A DNA stretch of 64,000 nucleotides from Nostoc sp. C052 (GCF_013393905.1 NZ_CP040272.1:7201501-7265500); one strand, 5' to 3'; shown: positions 36,609-45,734, counted from the stretch's first letter. Numbers and translations are program-made. The notes: generated by a model from the letters alone, not told the origin.

Positions 36609-36817
36609 AATTAGCTATCAGCCCTCAGCTATCAGTTAGCAGCTTACAGGGCTGAACTCTGTATTGTAAAGTTACAGTTTATGCTGCTTGCTTTTTGACC
36701 AAATAATTGTTCATTCATAATTCATAATTTCTGGTAACAGAGCCACTAACGTGAGTTAGTAAAAAGATAAAAACACATTCCTGACTCAAGGAAAGCGGAT
36801 TCATCAGTGGAGTCTTA

Positions 36818-36846
36818 ATTACGAATTACGAATTACGAATTAGGAA
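36818..36846. repeat. Heptanucleotide tandem repeat (STRR) after sat
   Basis: Units ATTACGA / ATTAGGA repeat about four times immediately beyond the stop codon of the sulfate adenylyltransferase gene. A second low-complexity motif, (AGC)TATCAG repeats, lies near 36612-36640 in the same gap. Confidence 0.7.
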
Positions 36847-38025
36847 TTATGCCGGTACTTCTATCCGCATTGCCCGTGCTAACTCTGCTGCTACCTCTGG
36901 ACGAGAAAATTCTGGTGGAGGTAATTCACCGCGCCGTAGCATTTCTCTAACTTTTGTCCCTGATAGGTGAATGCGTTCTTCTGGTCTGCTGGGACTGGTT
37001 TTAGATGTTGCCATCTGCTTAGTGCGGGTGCAGTAGAAAGCGTGTTCAAATTTCATCGGCACAATGCCTAATTCATTTGGTTCAAATTCATCAAAGATAT
37101 ACTGTGCGTCGTAAGTGCCGTAATATTCACCCACACCAGCATGATCCCGTCCGACGATAAAGTGAGTACAGCCGTAGTTTTTGCGGACTAAAGCATGGAA
37201 TATAGCCTCACGAGGCCCGGCGTAGCGCATTGCGGCTGGATTTATCGCCAAACTTACTCTGTCTAATGGGTAATAATGTTCCAGCAAAATTTCATAGCAG
37301 CGCATCCGCACGTCAGCAGCAATATCATCTTCTTTTGTTGCCCCGACTAATGGGTGCAAAAATAAACCATCAACGATTTCTAAAGCGCATTTTTGAATAT
37401 ATTCATGGGCGCGATGGATGGGGTTGCGAGTTTGAAAGCCGACGATGGTTTTCCAACCCTTGTCTTTAAATAGTTGCCGTGAGGCAGCTGGATCTATTTG
37501 GTAAGTGGGAAACTGGGGATGAGGTTCACGCTGCAACAGCCAGATATCACCCGCCAGATGTACAGTACCTTGGTTATAGAGTACTTGTACGCCGGGATGA
37601 TTGACATCATCAGTGCGGTAGACTTTGATTGCTTCGCGGGTTTTGTCGTAGTTATACTTTTGGGTGAGTTGCAAAACTCCAATAAATTCGCCTCTGGAGT
37701 TATCCAGACGGATTAAGCCGCCTTCTTGTAACGGGGAAGCTACTTCTTCGCTTACCGATAGTGTAATCGGGATAGACCACACAAGACCGTTAGCTAATCG
37801 CATTTCTGTAACAGTGCGATCGTAGTCTTCTTGGTTCATAAAACCCGTGAGTGGACTAAAAGCACCGATCGCAATCATTTCTAGATCAGAAACGGCGCGA
37901 TCGTCTAGTTGCACTCGCGGCAAAAAGTCAGCTTTTGAGAGAAACTCTGCTCTTTGTTCTGGTGTGGCGATACGGTTAACCAACTGTCCACCGTGGGGGG
38001 CTATGGCATCTGGATTGTGACTCAA
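36847..38025 (-). CDS. sat: Sulfate adenylyltransferase (ATP sulfurylase)
   Basis: 392 residues; makes adenosine 5'-phosphosulfate from ATP and sulfate, first step of assimilatory sulfate reduction. Signature motifs: QTRNPIHRAHEYIQ (the HxxH nucleotide-binding motif), FLHPLVG, LAINPAAMRYAGPREAIFHAL, and FIVGRDHAGVGEYYG. It is the monomeric bacterial/archaeal-type enzyme without an APS-kinase domain. The start MSHNPDAIAPHGG is typical of cyanobacterial orthologues. No other sulfur genes are adjacent. Confidence 0.95.
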   Translation of the reverse strand: MSHNPDAIAPHGGQLVNRIATPEQRAEFLSKADFLPRVQLDDRAVSDLEMIAIGAFSPLTGFMNQEDYDRTVTEMRLANGLVWSIPITLSVSEEVASPLQEGGLIRLDNSRGEFIGVLQLTQKYNYDKTREAIKVYRTDDVNHPGVQVLYNQGTVHLAGDIWLLQREPHPQFPTYQIDPAASRQLFKDKGWKTIVGFQTRNPIHRAHEYIQKCALEIVDGLFLHPLVGATKEDDIAADVRMRCYEILLEHYYPLDRVSLAINPAAMRYAGPREAIFHALVRKNYGCTHFIVGRDHAGVGEYYGTYDAQYIFDEFEPNELGIVPMKFEHAFYCTRTKQMATSKTSPSRPEERIHLSGTKVREMLRRGELPPPEFSRPEVAAELARAMRIEVPA

Positions 38026-38221
38026 CGTAATCCCCTCTTTGTATTAACTGTTATTGTTTCAGATTATGTACTAACTTATCAAAATGCTGGTACTGAGAAA
38101 AAAAAGAGTTTAGGGAATGGAGGAAAATTATTGCAACTAGCCTCTAAGCGATCTGATTAGGTTAGGCTAAAGCTAATCCAGGCTCAAGTTTCAGAATAGT
38201 TCCTTTATAAGGAAAATGCTT

Positions 38222-38875
38222 ATGACTGCTGTATCCCCCGTTGTTAAACCTGTTAGCCAAATGCGGCTAGCGCCTGGTAGTACAGTGTCTATTCAAGATG
38301 TCATCTGGGAGGAATTTGAGTCTATTTTGCAAGAACTGGGCGAAAAGCGATCGCTACGAGTTGCTTATAGCAAGTCTACGTTAGAAATTATGGTTCCTCT
38401 ACCCGAACACGAAAAATCAAAGGACTTAATTTCGGATATTGTAAAAATCTTGTTGAAGATCGCCGGAAAAAGTTATGAACCCTTCGGTTCAACCACCTTC
38501 AAGCGGGAAAATATAGCGGGGGTAGAACCAGATGCTTGTTTCTACATCCAGAATTACCAAAGAATGATTGGTCGTCGCAAACTAGAACCAAACGATCCGC
38601 CTCCTGATTTAGCAATTGAAACAGATGTGACATCAAAAACAACTCTTGATGCTTATGAAGCGATCGCAGTTCCAGAAGTATGGATTTACGATAATAAAAA
38701 ACTAAGGATTTATTTACTCAGGGATGGACATTACATCGAATCAGATAACAGTCCTAACTTTCCAAATATTACTATAACTCAAATTATTACCCCTACAGTT
38801 CAACGAGCTTGGGAAGTAGGAACTGTACAAGCATTGAAAGAGTTTGAAGAGGCAATTAAAAAAAGTATTTCTTGA
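38222..38875 (+). CDS. Uma2 family (DUF820) putative endonuclease
   Basis: About 217 residues with the PD-(D/E)XK-type core found in Uma2: LEIMVPLPEHEKSKDLI, GVEPDACFYI, PDLAIETDVTSKTT (acidic active-site segment), and VPEVWIYDNKKLRIYLL. Uma2 proteins are extremely numerous in cyanobacteria and their biological target is not settled. AAGGAA ending at 38214 favours ATG 38222 over ATG 38216. An IS630-type element begins 4 bp after its stop codon. Confidence 0.83.
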   Translation: MTAVSPVVKPVSQMRLAPGSTVSIQDVIWEEFESILQELGEKRSLRVAYSKSTLEIMVPLPEHEKSKDLISDIVKILLKIAGKSYEPFGSTTFKRENIAGVEPDACFYIQNYQRMIGRRKLEPNDPPPDLAIETDVTSKTTLDAYEAIAVPEVWIYDNKKLRIYLLRDGHYIESDNSPNFPNITITQIITPTVQRAWEVGTVQALKEFEEAIKKSIS

Positions 38876-38918
38876 TTAAGTAAGTCGTGGAGAAAATTTA
38901 TAACTATGTAACAAACAA

Positions 38919-39494
38919 TTAAGGGGAAGAGTTAGAGTTAAATCTTATACGTTGTGTACTGTAATTTCCCTTCTCTGCTCTAGCTTGAACTCCATCAATC
39001 ACAGCATAGGCAAGGTCTAACTCATCTTCAAAAGTTTTCGAGGCTAGTTCATCTTTTTTGAGGTGTTGCCACTCCAATTCAATTGGGTTCATTTCCGAAC
39101 AATATTTGGGTAGAAAGAAGATGTACAAACCCATCTCTTCCCACTTTGGCCATAACTCCTGCACTTCTTTACATCGATGTATTGGGCCGTTATCCTGCAC
39201 TATGACTCTTATGCGTCCCGTTTTTTGTGCTTCTAGTGCTTCAAGCTCCATCATTTGAATATAAGATTTGCGTGAAACGCCTCCAATTACCAGACCGTAA
39301 ACGAAACTAATTAACGGTTGAAGAAAGCCAATAATACTTAACCTTCGACCTCGACGCTTGCTCTGCTCTAAACGTTTTTGTTTGCCTCGGAAGTAGTAGC
39401 TGTAACTCGGTTCACTCCAAGCACAAAACCCTGATTCATCTAGATACTTTAAATCGATTTCTCCTGCGGCCGCAGACAATTCCAACATTTCCAA
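38919..39494 (-). CDS. IS630 transposase, C-terminal DDE part (orfB)
   Basis: 191 residues carrying the DDE catalytic triad: LKYLDESGFCAW, IRVIVQDNGPIHRCKEV, and FFLPKYCSEMNPIELEWQHLK. The reading frame actually continues upstream of the ATG (IIWKRTRKSHKGKQDPVVQQ) to the junction with orfA near 39570. It lies in a different frame from orfA, so the full enzyme needs a frameshift or has been broken by a 1-nt indel. The catalytic part itself is intact. Confidence 0.85.
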   Translation of the reverse strand: MEMLELSAAAGEIDLKYLDESGFCAWSEPSYSYYFRGKQKRLEQSKRRGRRLSIIGFLQPLISFVYGLVIGGVSRKSYIQMMELEALEAQKTGRIRVIVQDNGPIHRCKEVQELWPKWEEMGLYIFFLPKYCSEMNPIELEWQHLKKDELASKTFEDELDLAYAVIDGVQARAEKGNYSTQRIRFNSNSSP

Positions 39495-39537
39495 ATCTGC
39501 TTGTTTAACTTGCTGTACTACTGGATCTTGTTTTCCT

Positions 39538-39972
39538 TTATGGCTTTTTCTCGTTCGTTTCCAAATGATCCCCTTTTTTTAGTACCTGCCTTAACCAGTC
39601 AGGACTCAATGTTACCGAGCGTTCTTGTTCTAATCTTTGGGCTAATTGAACGCTGTTATATGTACGAGGTTCTTTCTCTAAACATTCTTCTAAGAACACC
39701 ATGTCATCTTCCGTCCACCTTGATTTTCCTCCTCGCCCTGGTTTTTCCCAAAGTCCCTCTAAACCAAGATGCTCCCATCTATGCAAAACTTCTCGCACTG
39801 TTTGTGCTGTCCAATTAAAGTGAGCCGCTATCTTCTCTACATACCAACCATTTGCGCTCAATCTAATCACTTCTGCTCTGTCTTTAACTTTCTGGGGTAC
39901 ATCTGCCGTTCTCAGGTTAAACAAAGTTCTATCTTGCTCACGAGTCAGAAATGCCCTTAAACGGCTGCCCAT
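39538..39972 (-). CDS. IS630 transposase, N-terminal HTH part (orfA)
   Basis: 144 residues: a homeodomain-like helix-turn-helix, KVKDRAEVIRLSANGWYVEK, IAAHFNWTAQTVREVLHRWE, LEGLWEKPGRGGKSRW, then the Winged-helix-like LAQRLEQERSVTLSPDWLRQVL. At CTA AAA AAA GGG G (A7G4 run, plus strand 39569-39581) the frame diverges into GDHLETNEKKP-stop. A +1 shift there restores LKKG-IIWKRTRKSHK and joins orfB. Either a programmed slip on the homopolymer or a single-base mutation. Confidence 0.82.
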   Translation of the reverse strand: MGSRLRAFLTREQDRTLFNLRTADVPQKVKDRAEVIRLSANGWYVEKIAAHFNWTAQTVREVLHRWEHLGLEGLWEKPGRGGKSRWTEDDMVFLEECLEKEPRTYNSVQLAQRLEQERSVTLSPDWLRQVLKKGDHLETNEKKP

Positions 39973-40071
39973 ACCCCTGTTACCTTGGTAGACACATTTA
40001 TGTATTTACTTATCTTTACACAGTTTGGTTTTTTCACCTTGTTCTACTTAATTTCTAATATTGTATCAAGT

Positions 40072-40536
40072 ATGTTTGACCCGATAGAGTACGCTGATGA
40101 ACGAATGGACTCAAAACAGGAAAATGAGTTACTGAAGTGGCTTCGTCAACTTGATGACGAGCAGAAATTTACCTTTGTTTGGCGCGTGCTAAGTGCAAAT
40201 GCTTGGAAAGGATGCGAATTAGCCAAGCGATCGCAACTCAAGCCCATTTTTTTAGAAGTGATTCTCGAAAAAGGACTTGTTTACGGTGATGCAAGTTCAG
40301 TGGAATGGTGGATTAAAGCAGTTTTACCCGGTTTAGGTCAGAGACGAGTACTTGAGATTATCAAAGCTCATATAGACATTGCTCCATTGTCTGTATATAA
40401 AACGCTGTATTGGCTACCTTGGTTATACCATAACCAATCGAAACAAATTAAAAATGAGATACTGGTGCTTCAAATAGAATTCAGTAAAAAATATCCAAAC
40501 TATCGACCCCTTAGAAGTGTAGGTACTCATGCTTAA
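40072..40536 (+). CDS. Small soluble protein of unknown function
   Basis: 154 residues from ATG 40072 (MFDPIEYADERMDS). It is helical, rich in Trp and Leu, e.g. ENELLKWLRQLDDEQKFTFVWRVLS and VEWWIKAVLPGLGQRRVLEI. No family recognised. The frame opens further upstream at TTG 39985, but that part is the end of the IS element, so the IS630 insertion sits directly in front of the start and has probably replaced the native promoter. Confidence 0.6.
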   Translation: MFDPIEYADERMDSKQENELLKWLRQLDDEQKFTFVWRVLSANAWKGCELAKRSQLKPIFLEVILEKGLVYGDASSVEWWIKAVLPGLGQRRVLEIIKAHIDIAPLSVYKTLYWLPWLYHNQSKQIKNEILVLQIEFSKKYPNYRPLRSVGTHA

Positions 40537-40865
40537 CAGTTGATTATACAATTGCTAGCTGCGTGCGATCGCTTGTTAAAATTCGTTGCTGTAATTTGAT
40601 ACTCACATGTCAATAAATGGCAATTTTTGCCATCATATATATGGCCTAGTAAAAATTAGAAAAGTAATACTAGATAATATCTCTATCTGACGCTATGTGA
40701 GCTTATGTAAAGAAAAAGGTTTGCAAATGCAGGCAGAAATTCGCGGATTACAAACAGAAAATCATCGCATTTTAGATATCTTATAAAATCCAAATACCGA
40801 AGATGATTCTTCGACATAATTAAAGAGACATTGTATTACAACGTCTCTATATCAGCGATTAATTG
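40537..40865. other. Intergenic region with a coding remnant
   Basis: 329 bp. At 40727-40786 a short frame MQAEIRGLQTENHRILDIL ends in TAA, then continues NPNTEDDSST before a second stop. It looks like the decayed C terminus of a coiled-coil protein. A terminator hairpin for mnmA lies at 40824-40848. Nothing else is supported. Confidence 0.45.
40824..40848 (-). terminator. Rho-independent terminator of mnmA
   Basis: Stem AGAGACATTG / CAACGTCTCT (10 bp with one G-U type mismatch) with a 5-nt loop, followed on the minus strand by TTTAATTAT. Located 18 bp after the mnmA stop codon. Confidence 0.75.
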
Positions 40866-41921
40866 TTAACTAAACTGTTCAATAATTCCGCCACCTAATA
40901 CTTTCTCGCCGTCGTACCACACCGCCGCTTGTCCGGGGGTGATGCTGATTTGGGGTTCATCAAACACCAAACGCACACGAGAGTTTTCCAATGGAATCAC
41001 CGTTACTGGTGTAGGCGTTGAACGATAGCGAATTTGCACTTGGGCATGAATTGGGGTGGATGGTTCAGCAATCGAAACCCAATTTACCCGATTTACAGTG
41101 CATTCTGGTTGAGTTACCTTAGTGCGATCGCCTACTACTACTTTATTATTTTCCGCATCTAATTCAATCACATACAACGGTTCGGCAGCCGCAATCCCCA
41201 AGCCTTTGCGCTGGCCAATAGTGTAGTGATGGATACCATCATGCTGTCCTAAAACTTTGCCTGTGGTATCGACAATATCGCCTGTTTTGGGAGCTAAATA
41301 TTTATCCAAAAATGCCCGCATGGAACCGTTACTTTCCACTAAGCATAAGTCTTGACTTTCTGGTTTATCAGCAGTTTTCAGTCCGTATTCAGTTGCAATG
41401 CGGCGCGTATCAGTTTTTTCTAATTCGCCTAGAGGAAATATGGTTGCTGCAAGTAAATCTTGAGACAAATCATAGAGAAAGTATGACTGGTCTTTGTTAC
41501 GATCAACAGCCCTTAATAACTGGTAACGTCCAGTTGCTTCGTCATAGCTAATTCGAGCATAATGACCAGTGGCAATGCGATCGCATCCTAATTCTTCACG
41601 AGCATACTGCACCATTGGCCCAAACTTCACCGTTTTATTGCACTGGGAGCAAGGCAATGGCGTAATCCCAGCACTGTAACCAGTCACCAGATAATCGACA
41701 ATATGCGTCTGAAAGAGATCCCGAATATCTACAACCTGATGGGGAACGCCCAGTTGTTCACAGAGATCAGCCGCGTCGATCATACCTTCAGAGCAACATT
41801 GACCTTTGCCTTTCATTAGCCAAAGAGTCAAACCAATCACTTCATAGCCCTGATGGTGCAGGATAGCTGCGGCGGTGGAACTGTCAACGCCACCAGAAAG
41901 ACCAACGACGACTTTTTTCAT
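40866..41921 (-). CDS. mnmA: tRNA-specific 2-thiouridylase
   Basis: 351 residues; thiolates U34 of Lys/Glu/Gln tRNAs using sulfur relayed from cysteine desulfurase. The PP-loop VVGLSGGVDSSTAA is at the N terminus, the catalytic cysteines are in PLPCSQCNKTVKFG and ESQDLCLVE, and IGQRKGLGI and the C-terminal domain FDEPQISITPGQAAVWYDGEKVLGGG follow. I choose ATG at 41921 (MKKVVVGLSGG) over GTG at 41930. Followed by a good terminator. Essentially universal housekeeping gene. Confidence 0.95.
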   Translation of the reverse strand: MKKVVVGLSGGVDSSTAAAILHHQGYEVIGLTLWLMKGKGQCCSEGMIDAADLCEQLGVPHQVVDIRDLFQTHIVDYLVTGYSAGITPLPCSQCNKTVKFGPMVQYAREELGCDRIATGHYARISYDEATGRYQLLRAVDRNKDQSYFLYDLSQDLLAATIFPLGELEKTDTRRIATEYGLKTADKPESQDLCLVESNGSMRAFLDKYLAPKTGDIVDTTGKVLGQHDGIHHYTIGQRKGLGIAAAEPLYVIELDAENNKVVVGDRTKVTQPECTVNRVNWVSIAEPSTPIHAQVQIRYRSTPTPVTVIPLENSRVRLVFDEPQISITPGQAAVWYDGEKVLGGGIIEQFS

Positions 41922-42188
41922 ACAAAGCACGACACGATAGCTGCGTGGTTGTCCAATTGTAGCACACAGTATTCAAAGCCTTGCTAGCAAAGCGCTTCAG
42001 TTTTAGAGTCAGGGAATGAGCAATCGTTATTCACTCTGTCATCACCTTTATCTAAAATTAGTGACAAATGTATTTTTTGCCACGCAGATGACTAATTTTA
42101 CGTTAACGCTATATAGTTGCTACAACGGTGAACTAATTAGTTCCTGATGGAAATTGCCTAAAAATACTTTGACTACTTTCTAACTATT

Positions 42189-43130
42189 ATGTCGAGAGAA
42201 ATACCCAGTCAATTTATCCCGTTTCAACTGCTGCATCGAAGTTCTGAGGGTTGGAAGCCCACGATTAGACTTCTCTCTTTGTTAGTGGGAGGCTGGTTAG
42301 TGCTAATTCCCGACTCTACCCCAGCACAAGCACAAATCCACAACAATGTGCTACTGGCTCAACAAGCCGGTGAAACTTTACCGTCACCACCAATTCCCTT
42401 TGGTCAACAGCCATCACCGCAGTTACAACCGACGGAACTAGTACAGGACAATCAATCTGAACTGAACTTTCAGCCCTCTCAACCATTACAGAATAATCAA
42501 TTAGAGCAGAATTTTCAGGCACCCCAACCATTACAGAACAATCAATTACAACCGAACTTTCAGCCCTCTCAACCTGCACAGTTTAGTCAATATGGCCAGA
42601 ACTTTGAACGCTACTTAGTTTACGTTGATGGTAGTGATTTCCAGACACTACAAGCAATACGTCAGATTGAACCCAGTGCTTACATTCGCAATTACCAAGG
42701 ACGGAGTGTAATTCAGTCAGGAGTTTTTAACAGAGTATCTAACGCCCAACAACGGGTAAATGAACTACAGTCACGAGGCATATATAACGCCCGGATTATT
42801 AGCTTTACTAACGGACAGGAAATAGATCCAGGCAATAGAGGCTTGCTAAGAGATCCCAGTAATATCAATGCTAATAGGTCAGCCTCTAGATATTATGTTG
42901 CCATTCCCACCACTCCAGAACAGTTACCTGCGATCGCAGCACAAATTAGGCAGAATATAGCCCAATTTAGTCAAGGTTTAGGCCGATCTGGCGGAGTCCT
43001 CGAAAGGACGCAACCACGAGGGCCACACGTAGCAGTAGGGCCTTTCCCCGATCGATACCAAGCCGAAGAATGGAATAAGTATCTGCGAAATATCGGATAC
43101 GCTAATGCCAGAGTTTACTATGGGAAGTAA
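42189..43130 (+). CDS. Secreted SPOR-like protein with 15-residue repeats
   Basis: 313 residues with an N-terminal membrane/signal segment (LLSLLVGGWLVLIPDSTPAQAQ, about 29-50). Then comes a Gln/Asn/Pro-rich linker containing three near-exact 15-residue repeats (FQPSQPLQNNQLEQN type, DNA units of 45 bp). The C-terminal part has two SPOR-like modules, RYLVYVDGSDFQTLQAI...SGVFNRVSNAQQRVNEL and RYYVAIPTTPEQL...VAVGPFPDRYQAEEW. SPOR domains bind denuded peptidoglycan glycans, so a cell-wall role is likely, by inference. Confidence 0.75.
   Translation: MSREIPSQFIPFQLLHRSSEGWKPTIRLLSLLVGGWLVLIPDSTPAQAQIHNNVLLAQQAGETLPSPPIPFGQQPSPQLQPTELVQDNQSELNFQPSQPLQNNQLEQNFQAPQPLQNNQLQPNFQPSQPAQFSQYGQNFERYLVYVDGSDFQTLQAIRQIEPSAYIRNYQGRSVIQSGVFNRVSNAQQRVNELQSRGIYNARIISFTNGQEIDPGNRGLLRDPSNINANRSASRYYVAIPTTPEQLPAIAAQIRQNIAQFSQGLGRSGGVLERTQPRGPHVAVGPFPDRYQAEEWNKYLRNIGYANARVYYGK
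42465..42599. repeat. Three 45-bp tandem repeats inside the SPOR-like gene
   Basis: Units begin at 42465, 42510 and 42555 with AACTTTCAGCCCTCTCAACC or close variants. The first two also share ATTACAGAA(T/C)AATCAATTA. A degenerate fourth unit precedes them. In frame, so copy-number change would alter only linker length. Confidence 0.8.
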
Positions 43131-43214
43131 GAAAGAGGGGATTGGGGATTGGGGAGTAAAATTAAACTCATAACTCAGCACGGGCTAAACGCCACGCTAC
43201 CGCTAACAGCACTC

Positions 43215-44777
43215 ATGAAAGATAGGCAAGAACAAATTTCGCAAGTCGTAGTGACTGCTGGGCAGATGCACGATGTTGAAAAGCGGATCTTTGCAGCAGG
43301 AATGCCTGTAGTTGCTTTAATGGAAAAGGTGGCGGGATTAATTGCCCGTCGCATTCCAGAGATTCTTTCAAACACCCTCTTTTTAAGGGGATCTCGTGTA
43401 GGAATTATGGTCGGCCCCGGTCATAATGGTGGTGATGCTCTAGTCGTAGCCCGTGAATTACACTTTCGCGGGTATGAGGTTTGGATTTATTCTCCTTTCT
43501 CTAAGCTCAAAGAATTAACTTCGCAGCACTTGCAATATGCTCAGAGTTTGGGAATTCCGATTTATCAAACAATTGAGCAACTGCCAATTTCTGATTTATT
43601 AATTGATGGCTTGTTTGGGCTTGGTTTAGAAAGAAAACTGACTGATCCCATCGCCTCTGCAATTAATCAGCTAAATGAATTATCTGTACCGATTTATAGT
43701 ATCGATTTACCTTCAGGTTTACACACCGATACAGGCGAAGTATTGGGAACTGCCATTCGCGCCACTCACACATTTTGCTTAGGTTTATGGAAACTCGCTT
43801 TTTTCCAAGATCAGGCGTTGGAATATCTCGGTAAAGCTGAGTTAATCGATTTTGATATTCCTTTAGCTGATGTAGAAGCTGTTCTACAAGATGCACCCAG
43901 AATTAAACGTATTACACCAGCAGCAGCACTTGCTACTTTACCTTTACCCCGTCCAGCAGTTACTCACAAATATAAAGAAGGACATTTACTGCTGATTTGC
44001 GGTTCGCGACGCTATGCAGGTGGAGCAATTTTAACTGGTTTGGGGGCGCGGGCGAGTGGTGTCGGGATGCTTTCCATTGCCGTACCCGAATCGCTGAAAT
44101 CTCTTTTGGTATCACACTTGCCAGAAGCGCTAATTGTCGGTTGTCCAGAGACGGAAACTGGAGCGATCGCCCACCTACAATTACCAGAAAACACCGATTT
44201 AAGTTCCTTTAATGCGATCGCCTGTGGCCCAGGTTTAACACGAGATGCTACGCCCATTGTGCAAGAGGTAATTAAGAGCGAACGTCCTCTCATTCTCGAT
44301 GCCGATGGTTTAAATATCTTGGCACAAATGGGAGCGATCGCCACCTTAAAAAAACGCCAAGTAGTAACCGTACTCACACCCCACACTGGCGAATTTGAAC
44401 GATTATTTCCTGATGTTGCCGATGCCAAACATGACAGAGTGAAAGCAGTACAAGAGGCAGCCGCCCAAAGTGGGGCGATAGTGTTGTTAAAAGGGGCAAG
44501 AACTGCGATCGCAAACCCTCAAGGTGCTGTTTGGATTGTTCCTGAAAGCACACCAGCCTTAGCCCGTGGTGGTAGCGGCGACGTGTTAACTGGGCTACTG
44601 GGTGGACTGTTAGCGCAAGCAGCAACTAAACAGATTCCCATAGAAGATATTGTTGCAACTGCCACTTGGTGGCATTCCCAAGCAGGCATTTTAGCAGCCC
44701 AAGAGCGTACCGAATTAGGTGTAGATGCGTTTACCTTGACACAATATTTGCTAAAAGTTCTAAGTAACGGTTTTTAA
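43215..44777 (+). CDS. nnr: Bifunctional NAD(P)HX epimerase/dehydratase
   Basis: 520 residues; repairs hydrated NADH/NADPH. The N-terminal YjeF_N epimerase domain (about 1-215) has VGIMVGPGHNGGDALVVARELHFRG and IDGLFGLGL. The C-terminal ribokinase-like ADP/ATP-dependent dehydratase domain (about 225-515) has GHLLLICGSRRYAGGAILTG, VLTPHTGEFERLF, and LARGGSGDVLTGLLGGLLAQ. I place the start at ATG 43215 (MKDRQEQISQ). The frame extends to TTG 43149, but that part is encoded by a G-rich intergenic repeat. The gap to the SPOR-like gene is 84 bp. Confidence 0.93.
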   Translation: MKDRQEQISQVVVTAGQMHDVEKRIFAAGMPVVALMEKVAGLIARRIPEILSNTLFLRGSRVGIMVGPGHNGGDALVVARELHFRGYEVWIYSPFSKLKELTSQHLQYAQSLGIPIYQTIEQLPISDLLIDGLFGLGLERKLTDPIASAINQLNELSVPIYSIDLPSGLHTDTGEVLGTAIRATHTFCLGLWKLAFFQDQALEYLGKAELIDFDIPLADVEAVLQDAPRIKRITPAAALATLPLPRPAVTHKYKEGHLLLICGSRRYAGGAILTGLGARASGVGMLSIAVPESLKSLLVSHLPEALIVGCPETETGAIAHLQLPENTDLSSFNAIACGPGLTRDATPIVQEVIKSERPLILDADGLNILAQMGAIATLKKRQVVTVLTPHTGEFERLFPDVADAKHDRVKAVQEAAAQSGAIVLLKGARTAIANPQGAVWIVPESTPALARGGSGDVLTGLLGGLLAQAATKQIPIEDIVATATWWHSQAGILAAQERTELGVDAFTLTQYLLKVLSNGF

Positions 44778-44802
44778 GTTTTGTATTAAAAATATTTAGC
44801 AC

Positions 44803-45717
44803 ATGATTAACAGTTATATTTTTTTCTCGCAGCCCTATACATCAGATATAGCACAAGGTATTTATATTTTAGATCAATATATTCGACAAGATATTTGCGA
44901 AGGTTGTATTCAAAGCGAGGTAGATTATGTTTCTACACTTATGGCTTATATAAGATTATTTTTTCGTAGTAAACAGCTTGTTAAACAACTTTATGGTTTT
45001 AAAATACAAAGACCAGAGGATGATTCTTATAGCTCTCAAGTTCTAAATAAAAGTTTAGAAAGAAAATTTGGCTGTGATGCACTGATAATATTTCGTTCAG
45101 GAGATAAAGTTAAAGTTTGTATGTTTGAGGCTAAATATCCCAAACTTAAAATAAACGGTAATTGGGATATGTATCAAAAAAATGATATGCCTTCTCATTA
45201 TACAAATCAGGAGATATCTCATTTTCATCATCAATTAAGAAGACAACAAAAATGGGCAAGAGTAGCTTTTATATGGGAATTATTTATTAATGATCATCCT
45301 CCTGGTAGTCCATTAAAATTTTTTGATACTTATGGATCAACCTGTATATGGCACAAGGATGCTTACGAATACAGCGAGAGTTATATAAATAGAATAGATA
45401 AGTATGATCACAAAACTAAAAAACCTGAACTTTGGGACAATTTATATTTAAAAGATTGCTTGGAGCATTTACCATATAATCCTTTAAATTTAGAAGAAAT
45501 TTTAAATACAGTATTGTTTAAAAATGAAGGAAAGGAAATTACAATCCAAGATGGATTTATTACTTTAGAACCTGAAGATGGACAGCAAATTGATATACCT
45601 GTAACTATAGATTTAATAAGAGATTCTCAATATAAAATCTTTGAAGAAACTGGTGTGCGAGAGTTTTTATTTATTGAATTTAAAAATATTATATTTAGTA
45701 AAACCAATTCTATGTGA
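44803..45717 (+). CDS. AT-rich protein with PD-(D/E)XK-like motif, unknown function
   Basis: 304 residues I cannot assign to a named family. The segment FGCDALIIFRSGDKVKVCMFEAKYPK has the spacing of a PD-(D/E)XK nuclease core (D92, E109, K111), with E39 in a preceding helix as possible fourth residue. The rest is rich in aromatic and charged residues (HFHHQLRRQQKW, YESYINRIDKYDH), soluble, no signal. Base composition is strikingly AT-rich compared with neighbours (codons such as tta, ata, aaa dominate), suggesting recent acquisition. It follows nnr by 25 bp but is probably a foreign single gene. Confidence 0.7.
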   Translation: MINSYIFFSQPYTSDIAQGIYILDQYIRQDICEGCIQSEVDYVSTLMAYIRLFFRSKQLVKQLYGFKIQRPEDDSYSSQVLNKSLERKFGCDALIIFRSGDKVKVCMFEAKYPKLKINGNWDMYQKNDMPSHYTNQEISHFHHQLRRQQKWARVAFIWELFINDHPPGSPLKFFDTYGSTCIWHKDAYEYSESYINRIDKYDHKTKKPELWDNLYLKDCLEHLPYNPLNLEEILNTVLFKNEGKEITIQDGFITLEPEDGQQIDIPVTIDLIRDSQYKIFEETGVREFLFIEFKNIIFSKTNSM

Positions 45718-45734
45718 GGCTGCGCTTTATTTGG

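Larger units (their letters stand above)
38879..40048 (-). mobile_element. IS630-family insertion sequence (about 1.17 kb)
   Basis: Boundaries inferred from imperfect inverted ends of about 38 bp. The left starts AGTAAGTCGTGG...AACTATGTAA; the right, read inward on the minus strand, starts AGTAGAACAAGG...AACTGTGTAA. Each is preceded by the TA dinucleotide that IS630 elements duplicate (38877-38878 and 40049-40050). It contains a two-frame transposase (39972 to 38919). The element separates the Uma2 gene from a small unknown gene. Confidence 0.75.

Noticed and set aside
39985..40071. Hydrophobic N-terminal extension of the small gene at 40072
   Set aside because: It is translated from the terminal inverted repeat region of the IS630 element, so it is not native coding sequence.
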